Below, one piece after another: positions 24,617 to 32,727 of a DNA stretch of 33,819 nt. Under the pieces are notes generated by a model. The model worked only from the letters and a program-made list of their open reading frames with translations. It was not told the DNA's origin and searched no databases. Each line of letters opens with the position of its first letter. The first letter of the stretch is position 1. The translations under genes and the position numbers were made by a program. Source of the stretch: JBCDCE01 sp039182515 (GTDB lineage Bacteria; Pseudomonadota; Alphaproteobacteria; Rhodobacterales; Rhodobacteraceae); the NCBI GenBank assembly GCA_039182515.1, contig JBCDCE010000044.1, positions 1-33,819 of the forward strand, in the 5' to 3' direction.

Positions 24617-25510
24617 ATGATCTATGCAAACACCATGACCAATCGGATCGATATAACGGCCATCGCCATGGGCCTTGTCTTTGCGGTGATCTGGTCCTCT
24701 GCTTTTACCTCCGCTCGAATCATCGTGGCCGACGCGCCGCCGCTATTCGCGCTCAGTCTGCGCTATTTGATCTCAGGCCTTATAGGCGTAGGCATCGCGG
24801 CAGCGTTGGGCCAACCCTGGCGTCTGAGCCCAAGCCAATGGCGCGCAGCTGCCATCTTCGGCATTTTTCAGTTCGGAATCTATCTCGGCACGAACTTCTG
24901 GGCCATGCAAACAGTTGAGGCCAGTTTTGCCGCCATCATTGCCTCCACCATGCCTCTTCTCGTGAGCCTCGCCAGTTGGATTGTTTTGAAGGAGCACATG
25001 AGCCCGCTCGGTCTTCTTGGCTTGGGCTTGGGCTTTGCGGGGGTGTTCTTGATCATGGGCGCGCGGTTGAATGCCGGTGTTGATCCTTTTGGCACCATGC
25101 TGTGCATCATTGGGGTCTTGTCGCTCACGATCTCAACTATGGCCGTAAAAAATGCCGCCGCAGGCGACAATGTCCTTATGGTTGTCGGCATCCAAATGCT
25201 GATCGGTGCGGTCTTTCTCGCGCCCGTCTCCTTGAGCATCGAGACCATCGAGATCACCTGGTCTTGGCCGCTGATCATCGCCTTTCTCTACACAACCCTC
25301 TTTCCAGGCCTCATCGCCACTTTTGTCTGGTTTTTATTGGTCAAACGCATTGGCGCGATGAAAGCCTCAACCTTTCACTTTCTCAACCCTGTGTTTGGGG
25401 TCGCGATCGCAGCTTTGTTTCTCAGCGAGGCTTTGGGACCAACAGACCTCTTGGGCGTGATCATCGTCACCGCAGGCATTTTGGCCGTTCAGATCGCCAA
25501 ACAGCGCTAG
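24617..25510 (+). CDS. EamA/DMT-family transporter (297 aa)
   Basis: This is an inner-membrane drug/metabolite transporter with two EamA halves and about ten helices. The first half begins GLVFAVIWSSAFTSARIIV and the second begins near FGTMLCIIGVLSLTISTMAVK. PLLVSLASWIVLKEHMS and LNPVFGVAIAALFLSEALGPTD are the paired EamA repeat ends. The start is placed at 24617 because the longer frame from 24467 would read through the HU terminator and the intergenic repeat. An ATG at 24635 is another option. Neither has a clear ribosome site. The substrate is unknown; exporters of amino acids or metabolites are common in the family. Its stop overlaps that of the convergent aroC in a CTAG tetranucleotide. 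Confidence 0.85.
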   Translation: MIYANTMTNRIDITAIAMGLVFAVIWSSAFTSARIIVADAPPLFALSLRYLISGLIGVGIAAALGQPWRLSPSQWRAAAIFGIFQFGIYLGTNFWAMQTVEASFAAIIASTMPLLVSLASWIVLKEHMSPLGLLGLGLGFAGVFLIMGARLNAGVDPFGTMLCIIGVLSLTISTMAVKNAAAGDNVLMVVGIQMLIGAVFLAPVSLSIETIEITWSWPLIIAFLYTTLFPGLIATFVWFLLVKRIGAMKASTFHFLNPVFGVAIAALFLSEALGPTDLLGVIIVTAGILAVQIAKQR

Positions 25511-26607
25511 CCGATTGTGCCGCGCTGTCCCCCAGTTTGTCCCCGATCTAACAACAAGTGGTCGAGGATCACACAGGCCATCATGGCTTCGCCCACGGGC
25601 ACCGCACGGATACCAACACAAGGATCATGCCGACCTTTGGTCACAACACTCGTGGCTGTGCCATCGAGGGTCACAGAGGCGCGTTCTGTTAGGATCGACG
25701 AGGTAGGTTTCACTGCAAAACGCACGACAATATCCTGGCCGGTGCTGATGCCACCTAAGATACCCCCCGCATGGTTGGAGCCATAGCGGATCTCCCCATT
25801 CTCCAGATAAATCTCATCTGCGTTGTCAGTGCCTGTCAAAGCCGCAGCCGCCATGCCTTCCCCAACCTCAACGCCCTTAACCGCGTTGATGCTCATCATG
25901 GCCGCGGAAAGGTCTGTATCAAGCTTGCCATAGATCGGCGCACCCAGGCCAGCGGGGCACCCTCGCGCTGTCACCTCAATCATCGCGCCCACCGAGTTGC
26001 CCGCTTTGCGCAAGGCATCGAGCTCATTGGCCCAAGCCTCAGCTTGCACAGCATCGGGGCACCAAAAGGGATTGGCCGGGATAGCGTTCCAATCGAACCG
26101 CGCGCGATCAATGCTAGACGGGCCCATCTGCACCATGTAGCCCGTGATCTCTAGGCCGGGCACTAAAGCACGAAGAGCGGCGCGGGCTACACCCCCTGCG
26201 GCCACCCGGGCAGCTGTCTCACGTGCCGAGGAGCGTCCACCGCCACGGTAATCACGTAGCCCATATTTTTGATGGTACGTGATGTCCGCATGGCCAGGCC
26301 GAAAGGTTTTAGCGATGTCACCGTAGTCTTTCGAGCGTTGATCTGTGTTGCGGATCATCAGCTGAATAGGGGTCCCTGTGGAGAGGCCCTCAAAGACCCC
26401 TGACAAGATCTCCACCTCATCTGCTTCACGCCGCTGCGTGGTGTATTTGTTTTGGCCGGGTTTACGCTTATCGAGCCAAGCCTGGATGTCTTCCGCGACC
26501 ACGGGAACGCCTGGGGGGCATCCATCAATTGTGCACCCCAAAGCAGGCCCGTGGCTTTCCCCCCAGGTGGTGACGCGGAAGAGATGTCCAAATGTGTTGA
26601 AGCTCAT
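25507..26607 (-). CDS. aroC: Chorismate synthase (366 aa)
   Basis: AroC converts EPSP to chorismate with reduced flavin, the last common step of aromatic amino acid synthesis. The N-terminus SFNTFGHLFRVTTWGESHGPALG has the GESHG signature. RPGHADITYHQKYG, GGGRSSARETAARVAAG and the C-terminal GRHDPCVGIRAVPVGEAM are all present and intact. ATG at 26607 is preferred over 26625 because its N-terminus matches the family and AAGG lies upstream. Length is normal. A 53-codon membrane-protein ORF ends 65 bases upstream on the same strand, so the two may be co-transcribed. The end overlaps the convergent transporter gene. Confidence 0.97.
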   Translation of the reverse strand: MSFNTFGHLFRVTTWGESHGPALGCTIDGCPPGVPVVAEDIQAWLDKRKPGQNKYTTQRREADEVEILSGVFEGLSTGTPIQLMIRNTDQRSKDYGDIAKTFRPGHADITYHQKYGLRDYRGGGRSSARETAARVAAGGVARAALRALVPGLEITGYMVQMGPSSIDRARFDWNAIPANPFWCPDAVQAEAWANELDALRKAGNSVGAMIEVTARGCPAGLGAPIYGKLDTDLSAAMMSINAVKGVEVGEGMAAAALTGTDNADEIYLENGEIRYGSNHAGGILGGISTGQDIVVRFAVKPTSSILTERASVTLDGTATSVVTKGRHDPCVGIRAVPVGEAMMACVILDHLLLDRGQTGGQRGTIG

Positions 26608-26672
26608 GGGTCGGGCCTTGTGCATGCTGTCCGTCGCGCGGTGATACCGAGCACCAGGAGAGATGCCAAGAC

Positions 26673-26834
26673 TTATCGCTTCCGGGCCGCCGTCAGAACA
26701 CGCGACACAGCCGAAATAGAGCGATCAACAAGAAGGATGAGGCCTGCGGTGAGCCAAAGCGGGGGCTCGTAAGCGGTGACCAAGCCAAGGGCAACATAAA
26801 GGCCCCAAATCACCAAAAGCTCGAAACCGAGCAT
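26673..26834 (-). CDS. Small two-helix membrane protein ORF (53 aa), upstream of aroC
   Basis: The ORF runs from ATG at 26834 to TAA at 26673. It has two hydrophobic segments (about residues 5-20, LLVIWGLYVALGLV, and 26-36, LWLTAGLILLV), a short turn with two prolines between them and a basic tail ending ARKR. The frame is also open for 16 codons upstream of the ATG, with LGRTVKLISFF, so the true start could be a non-ATG codon there, closer to the GGGAG at about 26863-26867. A TATACT at 26911-26906 could be a -10 box, though no good -35 is visible. I do not recognise a family. Hydrophobic layout, basic tail and position in the aroC transcript support it as real, but it is unproven. Confidence 0.55.
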   Translation of the reverse strand: MLGFELLVIWGLYVALGLVTAYEPPLWLTAGLILLVDRSISAVSRVLTAARKR

Positions 26835-26984
26835 GAAAAATGAAATCAGTTTTACCGTTCTCCCAAGGGATACCGTCCTTTCCTACAGATGTTTGATATT
26901 GGGATAGTATACCTCATTTTGGCTCAAAAATCTACGGTTTGAGCACCCGTTTTCCTGGAAACTTTGTTATTTTCTAAGGCACAA

Positions 26985-27025
26985 AACCAAACGGCCCCTC
27001 AGAGGATCTGAGAGGCCGTTTTAAG
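26985..27025 (-). terminator. Terminator of the petABC operon
   Basis: Bases 26989-27002 and 27008-27021 form a 14-base stem with one G-U pair and a 5-base loop, 27 bases after the petC stop. GGTTTTG follows on the minus strand. It closes the petABC transcript. Confidence 0.82.
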
Positions 27026-27047
27026 CTGTTCGTGAAATCGTCGGAGA

Positions 27048-27857
27048 CTATTCCGCTGGAACGCCCTTGGGCTTCTTCACATCCGCCCAGAGGCGCTTGT
27101 TTGTGAGGTAGAGCAGAACCGACAGGAGAGTGAGGAAAATCACGCCTGTCATGCCAGCCCGCTGGCGCGCCATCATCTTGGGCTCAGCCGTCCACATCAA
27201 GAACGCTGAAACGTCCTGAGCGATGCTCTCGATGTCTGTAGGTGCGCCATCGGCGTATTCCACATCATCCCCATAGAGCGGCGGGCCCATAGCAATCCAC
27301 TGACCAGGATAAGCCGTGTTCTCATAGAGGATCACACCAGCTTCTTCTTTCTCCTCACCCGTATAGCCGTTGAGCAAAGACGCGATGTATTCGGCGCCAC
27401 CCATACCCTTAAAGAGCTGTGCAAGCCCGGTGCCCGCAGGTCCATGGAAGCCAGCACGCGCTTTGGCCATTAAGCTCAGATCCGGTGCATTCGACAATCC
27501 AGACTTAGGGAACTTGTCAGCGGGTGTCGCCGGGCGAAAATCGCCTTCGCCGTCGAACAAAGATTGGTCAAACACCTCGTAAAACTCAGCGTATGCCCGC
27601 ACTTGATCTTCTGGCAACCCAGGCCCGCCCTCATCGCTCAGGTTACGAAAGGAGACGTACTGCAAGCCATGGCAGGCTGAGCAGATTTCCGTGTAGACCT
27701 GCAAACCACGTTGCAGTTGGAATTGGTCAAACTTTCCAAAGGGGCCTTCAAACGAGAAAGCGTAGTCGGTGACTTTGTTTTTGTAGTCACCCGCCGCGAA
27801 GGCAGGGGCCGCGAAACCCAATGCCAAGGCGGCAGTAAGAGTGAGTGTCTTCAACAT
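27048..27857 (-). CDS. petC: Cytochrome c1 of the bc1 complex (269 aa)
   Basis: This is the heme c subunit that takes electrons from the Rieske protein and passes them to soluble or membrane cytochrome c. A cleavable signal peptide MLKTLTLTAALALGFAAPAFA is followed by mature AGDYKNKV. The heme site CSACH is at 59-63. WIAMGPPL is the probable region of the axial methionine. The C-terminal membrane anchor MTGVIFLTLLSVLLYL is followed by a charged tail. ATG at 27857 is chosen because it starts a proper signal peptide and has AAAGGA seven bases upstream; an ATG at 27875 would overlap petB. It is the last gene of petABC and is followed by a strong terminator. Confidence 0.96.
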   Translation of the reverse strand: MLKTLTLTAALALGFAAPAFAAGDYKNKVTDYAFSFEGPFGKFDQFQLQRGLQVYTEICSACHGLQYVSFRNLSDEGGPGLPEDQVRAYAEFYEVFDQSLFDGEGDFRPATPADKFPKSGLSNAPDLSLMAKARAGFHGPAGTGLAQLFKGMGGAEYIASLLNGYTGEEKEEAGVILYENTAYPGQWIAMGPPLYGDDVEYADGAPTDIESIAQDVSAFLMWTAEPKMMARQRAGMTGVIFLTLLSVLLYLTNKRLWADVKKPKGVPAE

Positions 27858-27871
27858 TGATCTGTCCTTTC

Positions 27872-29215
27872 TCACTCAGCGGGCGTTGCCACAGCATCGC
27901 CAGCGTCACCGGCTTTGCCGTAGTGAGCTTTGAAGTCGTCTTCGATGGTGTCTGGCTGTGCGAGGGGTTTCTCAATGAGGCCCAAGAGCGGCAAGATCAC
28001 CAAGAAGTAAGCAAACCAATAAGCAGAGGCGATCAGCGAGATGGTTGCATAGGGCTCTTCAGCCGGCATCGCACCCACCCACATCAGGACGATGAAGTCG
28101 ACCACAAGGAGCGCAAACCACCACTTGAACATCGGACGATAGCGACCTGAGCGTACAGAGGATGTGTCGAGCCATGGCGCAAGGGCCATAACAACGATCG
28201 CACCGAACATCGCCACAACACCGAAGAACTTCGCATCGATCACGCCAAAGCTCAGCCACTCTACCAACATCACGATCCAAACGTCAGACGTGAAGGCCCG
28301 GAGGATCGCGTAGAACGGCAAGAAGTACCACTCAGGCACGATGTGCGACGGCGTTACCAAAGCATTGGCTTCAACGTAGTTATCAGGGTGGCCCAAGTAG
28401 TTCGGCATAAAGCCAACAACCGCAAAGAAGACCGCCAAGATCACGGCCAGAGCAAAGAGATCTTTGATCACGAAGTACGGCCAGAATGGGAGCGTATCGC
28501 GCTGTGCTTCTTCTTTCGACGTGCGGCGTACCTCAACCCCAGTTGGGTTGTTGTTGCCTGTCGTGTGGAAAGCCCAAATATGCACAATCACAAGGCCCAA
28601 GATCAAGAAGGGCAAGAGGTAATGCAGCGAGAAGAAACGGTTCAGAGCCGGTTGGCCCACAGCGCTTGCACCCAAAAGCCAAGTTTGCAGCGCTTCACCC
28701 ACGAATGGGACCGCGCCGAAGAGGCCTGTAATCACAGCAGTACCGTGGAACGACATCTGACCCCATGGCAAAACGTAGCCCATGAAGGCGGTGCCCATCA
28801 TCAACAGGTAGATCAGCATACCGATGATCCACGTCACTTCACGAGGCGCCTTGTACGATCCGTAGTAAAGACCCCGGAAAATATGCGCATAAACCGCCAC
28901 AAAGAAGAGCGATGCACCGTTCATATGCACGTAGCGGATCATATGACCGCCATTCACGTCGCGCATGATGTGCTCAACAGACGCAAAAGCCAGATCAACA
29001 TGCGGCACGTAGTGCATCACCAAAACGATGCCGGTGACGATCTGCAAAACGAGCGTGAACGTCAGAACAATACCCCAGATCCACATCCAATTGAGGTTTT
29101 TGGGTGTGGGGATCATGAGCGTGTCATACATCAAGCTCACAATTGGTAGACGCTTGTGAAGCGCTTTTTCGAACCCAGATTTTGGTTCGTAGTGATCGTG
29201 CGGAATTCCACCCAT
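27872..29215 (-). CDS. petB: Cytochrome b of the bc1 complex (447 aa)
   Basis: This is the eight-helix membrane subunit carrying two b hemes and the quinol sites. Heme ligands are His97/His198 and His111/His212 (YVHMNG, AHIFR, SLHYL, VHIWAFH). The Qo-site loop has PEWY in HIVPEWYFLPFYAILRAF. The cd-helix reads MSFHGTAVITG, where the usual sequence is FWGATVITG, so a normally conserved Trp is His157 here. The glycine of that motif is kept. The C-terminal extension after helix H, with DDFKAHYGKAGD, is longer than in mitochondria and typical of alphaproteobacteria. AAGGAG eight bases before the ATG supports the start. It sits between petA (12-base gap) and petC (14-base gap). Confidence 0.96.
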   Translation of the reverse strand: MGGIPHDHYEPKSGFEKALHKRLPIVSLMYDTLMIPTPKNLNWMWIWGIVLTFTLVLQIVTGIVLVMHYVPHVDLAFASVEHIMRDVNGGHMIRYVHMNGASLFFVAVYAHIFRGLYYGSYKAPREVTWIIGMLIYLLMMGTAFMGYVLPWGQMSFHGTAVITGLFGAVPFVGEALQTWLLGASAVGQPALNRFFSLHYLLPFLILGLVIVHIWAFHTTGNNNPTGVEVRRTSKEEAQRDTLPFWPYFVIKDLFALAVILAVFFAVVGFMPNYLGHPDNYVEANALVTPSHIVPEWYFLPFYAILRAFTSDVWIVMLVEWLSFGVIDAKFFGVVAMFGAIVVMALAPWLDTSSVRSGRYRPMFKWWFALLVVDFIVLMWVGAMPAEEPYATISLIASAYWFAYFLVILPLLGLIEKPLAQPDTIEDDFKAHYGKAGDAGDAVATPAE

Positions 29216-29227
29216 GCTTACGTCTCC

Positions 29228-29812
29228 TTATCCGAGCTCAATTGTTGTATCGTCGACCCAAGCCGCTGGCGGGATCAACAAGTTTTGTGGTGCCGGACCT
29301 TTGCGGATCCGACCAGCCAAATCGTAGTGCGAACCGTGGCAGGGGCAGAACCAGCCACCGAAATCGCCTGCACCGTCGCCCAAAGGCACACACCCGAGGT
29401 GTGTACACACGCCCATTTGAACAATCCATGCGCCGTCCCCTTCGCCGGCCGGCGAAGGCATCACACGGTTTGCATCTGTCGCGGGGGCTTCTGCTTCAAT
29501 GTTCTCATTGCGTGCAAGAGCATCGATAAAGGTCGCAGCATCTGCGTCTTGCGCCTGCGCATCTGCAATTTCCGCACCTGTACGGTGGCGGATAAAGACA
29601 GGCTTGCCTTGCCACAGCACAGTGATCTGCGTGCCGGGCTCAACAGCGCTCACATCCACACGGATTGAGGCCAGAGCCAAAACATCGGCACTTGGGTTCA
29701 TCTGGTTGACAAGGGGCCAAATGGCCGCCCCAGCCGTTACAGCACCTGCGCCAGCAGTGGCGTAATAGATGAAGTCTCGGCGTGTGGTGTGATCGTCTTC
29801 GGTATGAGCCAC
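29228..29812 (-). CDS. petA: Rieske iron-sulfur protein of the bc1 complex (194 aa)
   Basis: This subunit takes the first electron from quinol. TRRDF near residue 10 is a twin-arginine export signal followed by a retained membrane anchor (FIYYATAGAGAVTAGAAIWPLV). The cluster motifs are CTHLGC (136-141) and CPCHGS (156-161), with Cys136, His138, Cys156 and His159 as ligands and Cys141-Cys158 as the disulfide. The start is assigned to GTG at 29812: it gives MAHTEDDHTTRRDF, the usual N-terminus, and AAGGGAG lies nine bases upstream. The ATG at 29866 would add 18 residues without family support. It is the first gene of the petABC operon. Confidence 0.95.
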   Translation of the reverse strand: MAHTEDDHTTRRDFIYYATAGAGAVTAGAAIWPLVNQMNPSADVLALASIRVDVSAVEPGTQITVLWQGKPVFIRHRTGAEIADAQAQDADAATFIDALARNENIEAEAPATDANRVMPSPAGEGDGAWIVQMGVCTHLGCVPLGDGAGDFGGWFCPCHGSHYDLAGRIRKGPAPQNLLIPPAAWVDDTTIELG

Positions 29813-29821
29813 GCGCGTGCA

Positions 29822-29828
29822 CTCCCTT
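29822..29828 (-). promoter_or_regulatory. Ribosome binding site deciding the GTG start of petA
   Basis: AAGGGAG on the minus strand lies nine bases before GTG 29812. No comparable site precedes the ATG at 29866, so the shorter GTG form is favoured. Confidence 0.7.
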
Positions 29829-29877
29829 CCTAGCAGTCCGTCTGAGCCAAAGTTGGCCCGTTCCATGAATCACTTAG

Positions 29878-29922
29878 GCCATACGAGCCTCGTATTGCCT
29901 GTTCAAAGCGCTACCTAGCGCT
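29878..29922 (-). promoter_or_regulatory. Putative petABC promoter with adjoining palindromic operator
   Basis: On the minus strand TTGAAC (29906-29901) and TATGGC (29883-29878) are 17 bases apart. Directly upstream of the -35 lies a perfect 16-base palindrome, AGCGCTA-CC-TAGCGCT (29907-29922). This is the right position for an activator or repressor of petABC. The -10 match is weak, and no binding protein is known from the sequence. Confidence 0.45.
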
Positions 29923-30119
29923 CGCACCCCAAGGCGTCCAGACGACAATCGCGCGCAGGCCAGTGTTGTTTTTAATTTGGGATGGAATGTCGCAGGTGGA
30001 AAAGAGGCACAGGCACCCATGTTGGGCGATTTTTTGCGATGGCTTGCACCACAAGGGGGTGTCATTTCGGGGCTTTTTGCCTAGTTTCGCTCTCAACGAT
30101 TGACCGAAGGATTTCGCCA

Positions 30120-30785
30120 ATGCGCGCGCAGAATTTTCCCTTAGCAGCCTCAGCTCTAGGCGTTTTGATCACATTCGCAGGGACATCACCTGTCCAAGCC
30201 GATTGGGAGTTGAGCTTTTACACCGGCTTTCAGTCCGCGCCCCACAGCCGTGTCAAAGGCGATGCGAACGGGACAGATTTCAACTTTTTGGCTGAATGGG
30301 AAGGCAGGCCTTTTGAAGCCCCTCCCTACTACGGCTTCCGCGCGACATATTGGAAAAGTCCGACCTTTGGGTGGGGTGTAGATTTCAACCACACCAAAGT
30401 CTACGCCACCGACGATACTTTGGCAGACAGCGGCTTCGACGATCTTGAATTGACGGACGGCCTGAACATTCTCACACTAAATGCATATCGTCGTTGGCCC
30501 TCAGAGGAGCGCAAATGGACGCCCTATGTTGGCGGCGGCCTTGGCCTTTCAATCCCACATGTGGACGCTGAATTCGCAGGCAGTAACACGTTTGAATATC
30601 AAATCACGGGGCCTGCTGCCGCTTGGATGGCGGGGGTCACCTATCCGCTCAACGAGAATTGGTCGGTTTTTGGCGAATACAAAGGCACCTTTTCCTCCAA
30701 TGATGCATCACTCGAAGGCGGCGGCTCTTTGAAAACAAATATCATCACAAATGCCCTGAATATTGGCGTGAGCTATGGGTTCTAG
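30120..30785 (+). CDS. Outer-membrane beta-barrel protein (221 aa)
   Basis: The ATG at 30120 has GAAGGA nine bases upstream and starts a signal peptide (FPLAASALGVLITFAGTSPVQA) cut before DWELSFYTGFQ. The mature protein consists of alternating strands rich in aromatic residues: YYGFRATYW, WGVDFNHTKVYA, TPYVGGGLGLSIP, WSVFGEYKGTF, and ends NIGVSYGF with the C-terminal phenylalanine expected of barrels. Eight strands are likely. I am unsure of the subfamily: relatives are sometimes annotated as lipid A oxidase (LpxQ)-like, but no catalytic motif is visible. The last 11 bases overlap the next gene, which encodes a lipoprotein, so the two envelope proteins are translated together. It is divergent from petA across about 300 bases. 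Confidence 0.82.
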   Translation: MRAQNFPLAASALGVLITFAGTSPVQADWELSFYTGFQSAPHSRVKGDANGTDFNFLAEWEGRPFEAPPYYGFRATYWKSPTFGWGVDFNHTKVYATDDTLADSGFDDLELTDGLNILTLNAYRRWPSEERKWTPYVGGGLGLSIPHVDAEFAGSNTFEYQITGPAAAWMAGVTYPLNENWSVFGEYKGTFSSNDASLEGGGSLKTNIITNALNIGVSYGF

Positions 30786-31818
30786 GGGCCTAAACTTTGT
30801 CTGCGTCGCCCTCGTATTAGGCCTGCTCATGGGTTGTGCGCCGCGTGGCGCTCTGACAATCCAGCGCGGGCTAGAAGACCCAACCCAAGTCCAACGGGTC
30901 TTTGTCGCCTCTAACCGGGTTGATCCCGGCAGCCTCACAAGCTTTGGGTCCGAACGCAGCACAGTCACAAATTATGGGCGCATCGACCTCTCGATTCCAG
31001 AAAATCGCGCACCTGGCTCGGTGACTTTTCCACGCGGAACCGTAAACCCAAAGACGGATTTCTACAGCACGGACGCCGTACGTTACACGAGCGCTCAAGC
31101 GTTTTTACGCGCCGTGCGTGCCGAGAGAACCGACCCGCGCCAAGAAACCTTTGTTTTCGTGCATGGCTATAATGAGAACTTGGCGGAGGCCTCGTATCGT
31201 CTGGCGCAGATCGCTTGGGACTATGAGGTTCCTTTTCCAGCCGTTGCTTATGATTGGCCAAGTGCTGCCGCCACAAGCGGGTATGTCTACGACCGCGATA
31301 GCGTGATTTTTGCGAGGGATGATCTAGAGACCCTTTTGAAAATGCTCACCTCGGACGGGAGCAAAGTTGCTCTGGTCGCCCATTCCATGGGATCGCAATT
31401 GGTTATGGAAGTTTTGCGCCAAATCGCGATCAGCAACTCTATGGACATGTCGAAGATCGCGTCTGTGTCTTTGGTGGAACCCGACATCGACGAAGAAGTG
31501 TTTGAGCGCCAAGCCTCTCGTATTCCGAACCTTCCTCAACCCTTCTCAATATTTGTCTCCGCCGAGGATGGTGCGCTATTTGCCTCATCCATTTTGACGG
31601 GTCGGCTTAAACGTTTGGGCTCTATCCGGGATCCGGAAAAACTCGGAGACTTGCCTGTAAACGTGTTCGATCTGACCGCGCTGGCAAAGCGTGGTTCGCT
31701 CAATCACTCCACACTTTTTGAATCGCCAGCGGCTATCGCGCAGATGAAAGAATTGCTCGTGAATGACGAACTGCCAAATTTAGCCGGCACGAGGGTTTTC
31801 GAGTTTAAACCGGAATAG
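30775..31818 (+). CDS. Lipoprotein alpha/beta-hydrolase (DUF900/COG4782 type, 347 aa)
   Basis: A lipoprotein signal ends in LLMGC with Cys21, so the mature protein should be lipid-anchored in the envelope. The hydrolase core has the oxyanion-side motif FVFVHGYN (about 126-133), the nucleophile motif VAHSMGS with Ser204 (Ala replaces the first Gly of GxSxG), and a possible catalytic histidine in SLNHSTLF. The family is the DUF900 esterases, often of unknown substrate. It starts inside the end of the barrel gene with an 11-base overlap in another frame, so the barrel and hydrolase probably act together at the outer membrane. The downstream gene converges after 25 bases. Confidence 0.87.
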   Translation: MGSRGLNFVCVALVLGLLMGCAPRGALTIQRGLEDPTQVQRVFVASNRVDPGSLTSFGSERSTVTNYGRIDLSIPENRAPGSVTFPRGTVNPKTDFYSTDAVRYTSAQAFLRAVRAERTDPRQETFVFVHGYNENLAEASYRLAQIAWDYEVPFPAVAYDWPSAAATSGYVYDRDSVIFARDDLETLLKMLTSDGSKVALVAHSMGSQLVMEVLRQIAISNSMDMSKIASVSLVEPDIDEEVFERQASRIPNLPQPFSIFVSAEDGALFASSILTGRLKRLGSIRDPEKLGDLPVNVFDLTALAKRGSLNHSTLFESPAAIAQMKELLVNDELPNLAGTRVFEFKPE

Positions 31819-31843
31819 TTCAGCGTTAAGGGTAGGCCTTGCT

Positions 31844-32440
31844 CTAGTTGGGCTTCGTCTCTTGCATAGACGCGCGCGCTTCAAATTCAGCATACCAGGC
31901 GGCAAGTTGCGGACGCCCGTCCCGCCAGCTGCGCGCGTCATGGCGCAGGTCAAGGTACCCAAGGGCAGCAGCCACGGAAATATGGCCCATATCCATGGGC
32001 CCCGCCAAATGAGACATCCAGCGCACCTCGATGGCCTCCAAAGCACGCGTAACTTTCTGCCACTGCGCTTCAACCCAATCATGCGAGACCTTTTCTAGTG
32101 CCTTGACCCGGTGCTCATAGATGATGCCAACAGCTGCATCCGCAATGCCGTCACCGGTGGCCTCAAGTGTTAACGTTTCCCAAATCCGCGCCTCGGGATA
32201 AAACTGGGCATTGCTTTGAGCATCGATATAGCGCGTGATCACGCGGCTGTCGTAAAGCGTTGGACCTGAATCGCGGACAAGAGCTGGAATCTTACCGAGC
32301 GGATTGGCGATATTGAGCGCCTCTTCGCCACCCAAAGGAGAGGCTGTAACCGCAACTTCTTCGATCGCAACCTGCGCTTCACGCGCCAATATCCGGACCT
32401 TGCGCACAAAAGGGGAGGCCGGGGACATTAAAAGTTTCAT
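31844..32440 (-). CDS. Glutathione S-transferase (198 aa)
   Basis: The N-terminal thioredoxin-like domain begins MKLLMSPASPFVRKVRI, with Ser7 or Ser10 as the likely thiol-activating residue, and has NPLGKIPALV and YDSRVITRYID (the SNAIL/TRAC-like glutathione site) before residue 75. The helical C-terminal domain follows. It is a cytosolic enzyme that conjugates or reduces with glutathione; the substrate is unknown. It starts 5 bases after the stop of the 92-residue gene, so the two are coupled. A second GST gene lies about 380 bases upstream on the same strand. Confidence 0.92.
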   Translation of the reverse strand: MKLLMSPASPFVRKVRILAREAQVAIEEVAVTASPLGGEEALNIANPLGKIPALVRDSGPTLYDSRVITRYIDAQSNAQFYPEARIWETLTLEATGDGIADAAVGIIYEHRVKALEKVSHDWVEAQWQKVTRALEAIEVRWMSHLAGPMDMGHISVAAALGYLDLRHDARSWRDGRPQLAAWYAEFEARASMQETKPN

Positions 32441-32445
32441 GTGAG

Positions 32446-32724
32446 CTACACTCGTTTGACTTTGATGCGACCAAAGGCCGATGCATCGATCTCAAAGCCA
32501 GGCCCAGACTTTCCAAGCCGGACCGTGCGAACCATACGCGCGGTGGCATCGGTTTGACCGGGATCACGTCTTACCGCAAATCCTTCTTCCACGTCATCAA
32601 GCGCATCTTGCCCGCGTTGATCATAATGCGCTTTTGTCACGTTCCGCGTAAGCGCATAGCTTGCCACTGCAACAGCACCGTAGCGCAGGGCAAGTCCCGC
32701 AATGGGAGCGAGGGGTAAAGCCAT
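32446..32724 (-). CDS. Conserved-looking small protein (92 aa), function unknown
   Basis: Residues 4-26 (PLAPIAGLALRYGAVAVASYALT) are hydrophobic and could be a membrane segment or amphipathic helix. The rest is polar, with ALDDVEEGFAVRRDPGQTDATARMVRTVRLG and a basic end RIKVKRV. I do not recognise a family. An unusually good ribosome site (TTAGGAGGTGA) precedes it, and the GST gene follows after 5 bases, which argues that it is expressed together with the GST. Membrane association is inferred. Confidence 0.75.
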   Translation of the reverse strand: MALPLAPIAGLALRYGAVAVASYALTRNVTKAHYDQRGQDALDDVEEGFAVRRDPGQTDATARMVRTVRLGKSGPGFEIDASAFGRIKVKRV

Positions 32725-32727
32725 TGG

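Noticed and set aside
28343..29149. A 268-codon plus-strand frame opposite petB
   Set aside because: It is rich in His, Arg and Gln without a recognisable fold, and petB is certain on the other strand.
29813..29866. An upstream ATG start for the Rieske protein
   Set aside because: It adds 18 residues before the usual N-terminus and lacks a ribosome site, whereas GTG 29812 has one.
29907..29922. The palindrome before petA as an RNA gene or terminator
   Set aside because: The stem is only 7 bases with a 2-base centre, too tight for a hairpin loop, so a protein-binding site fits better.
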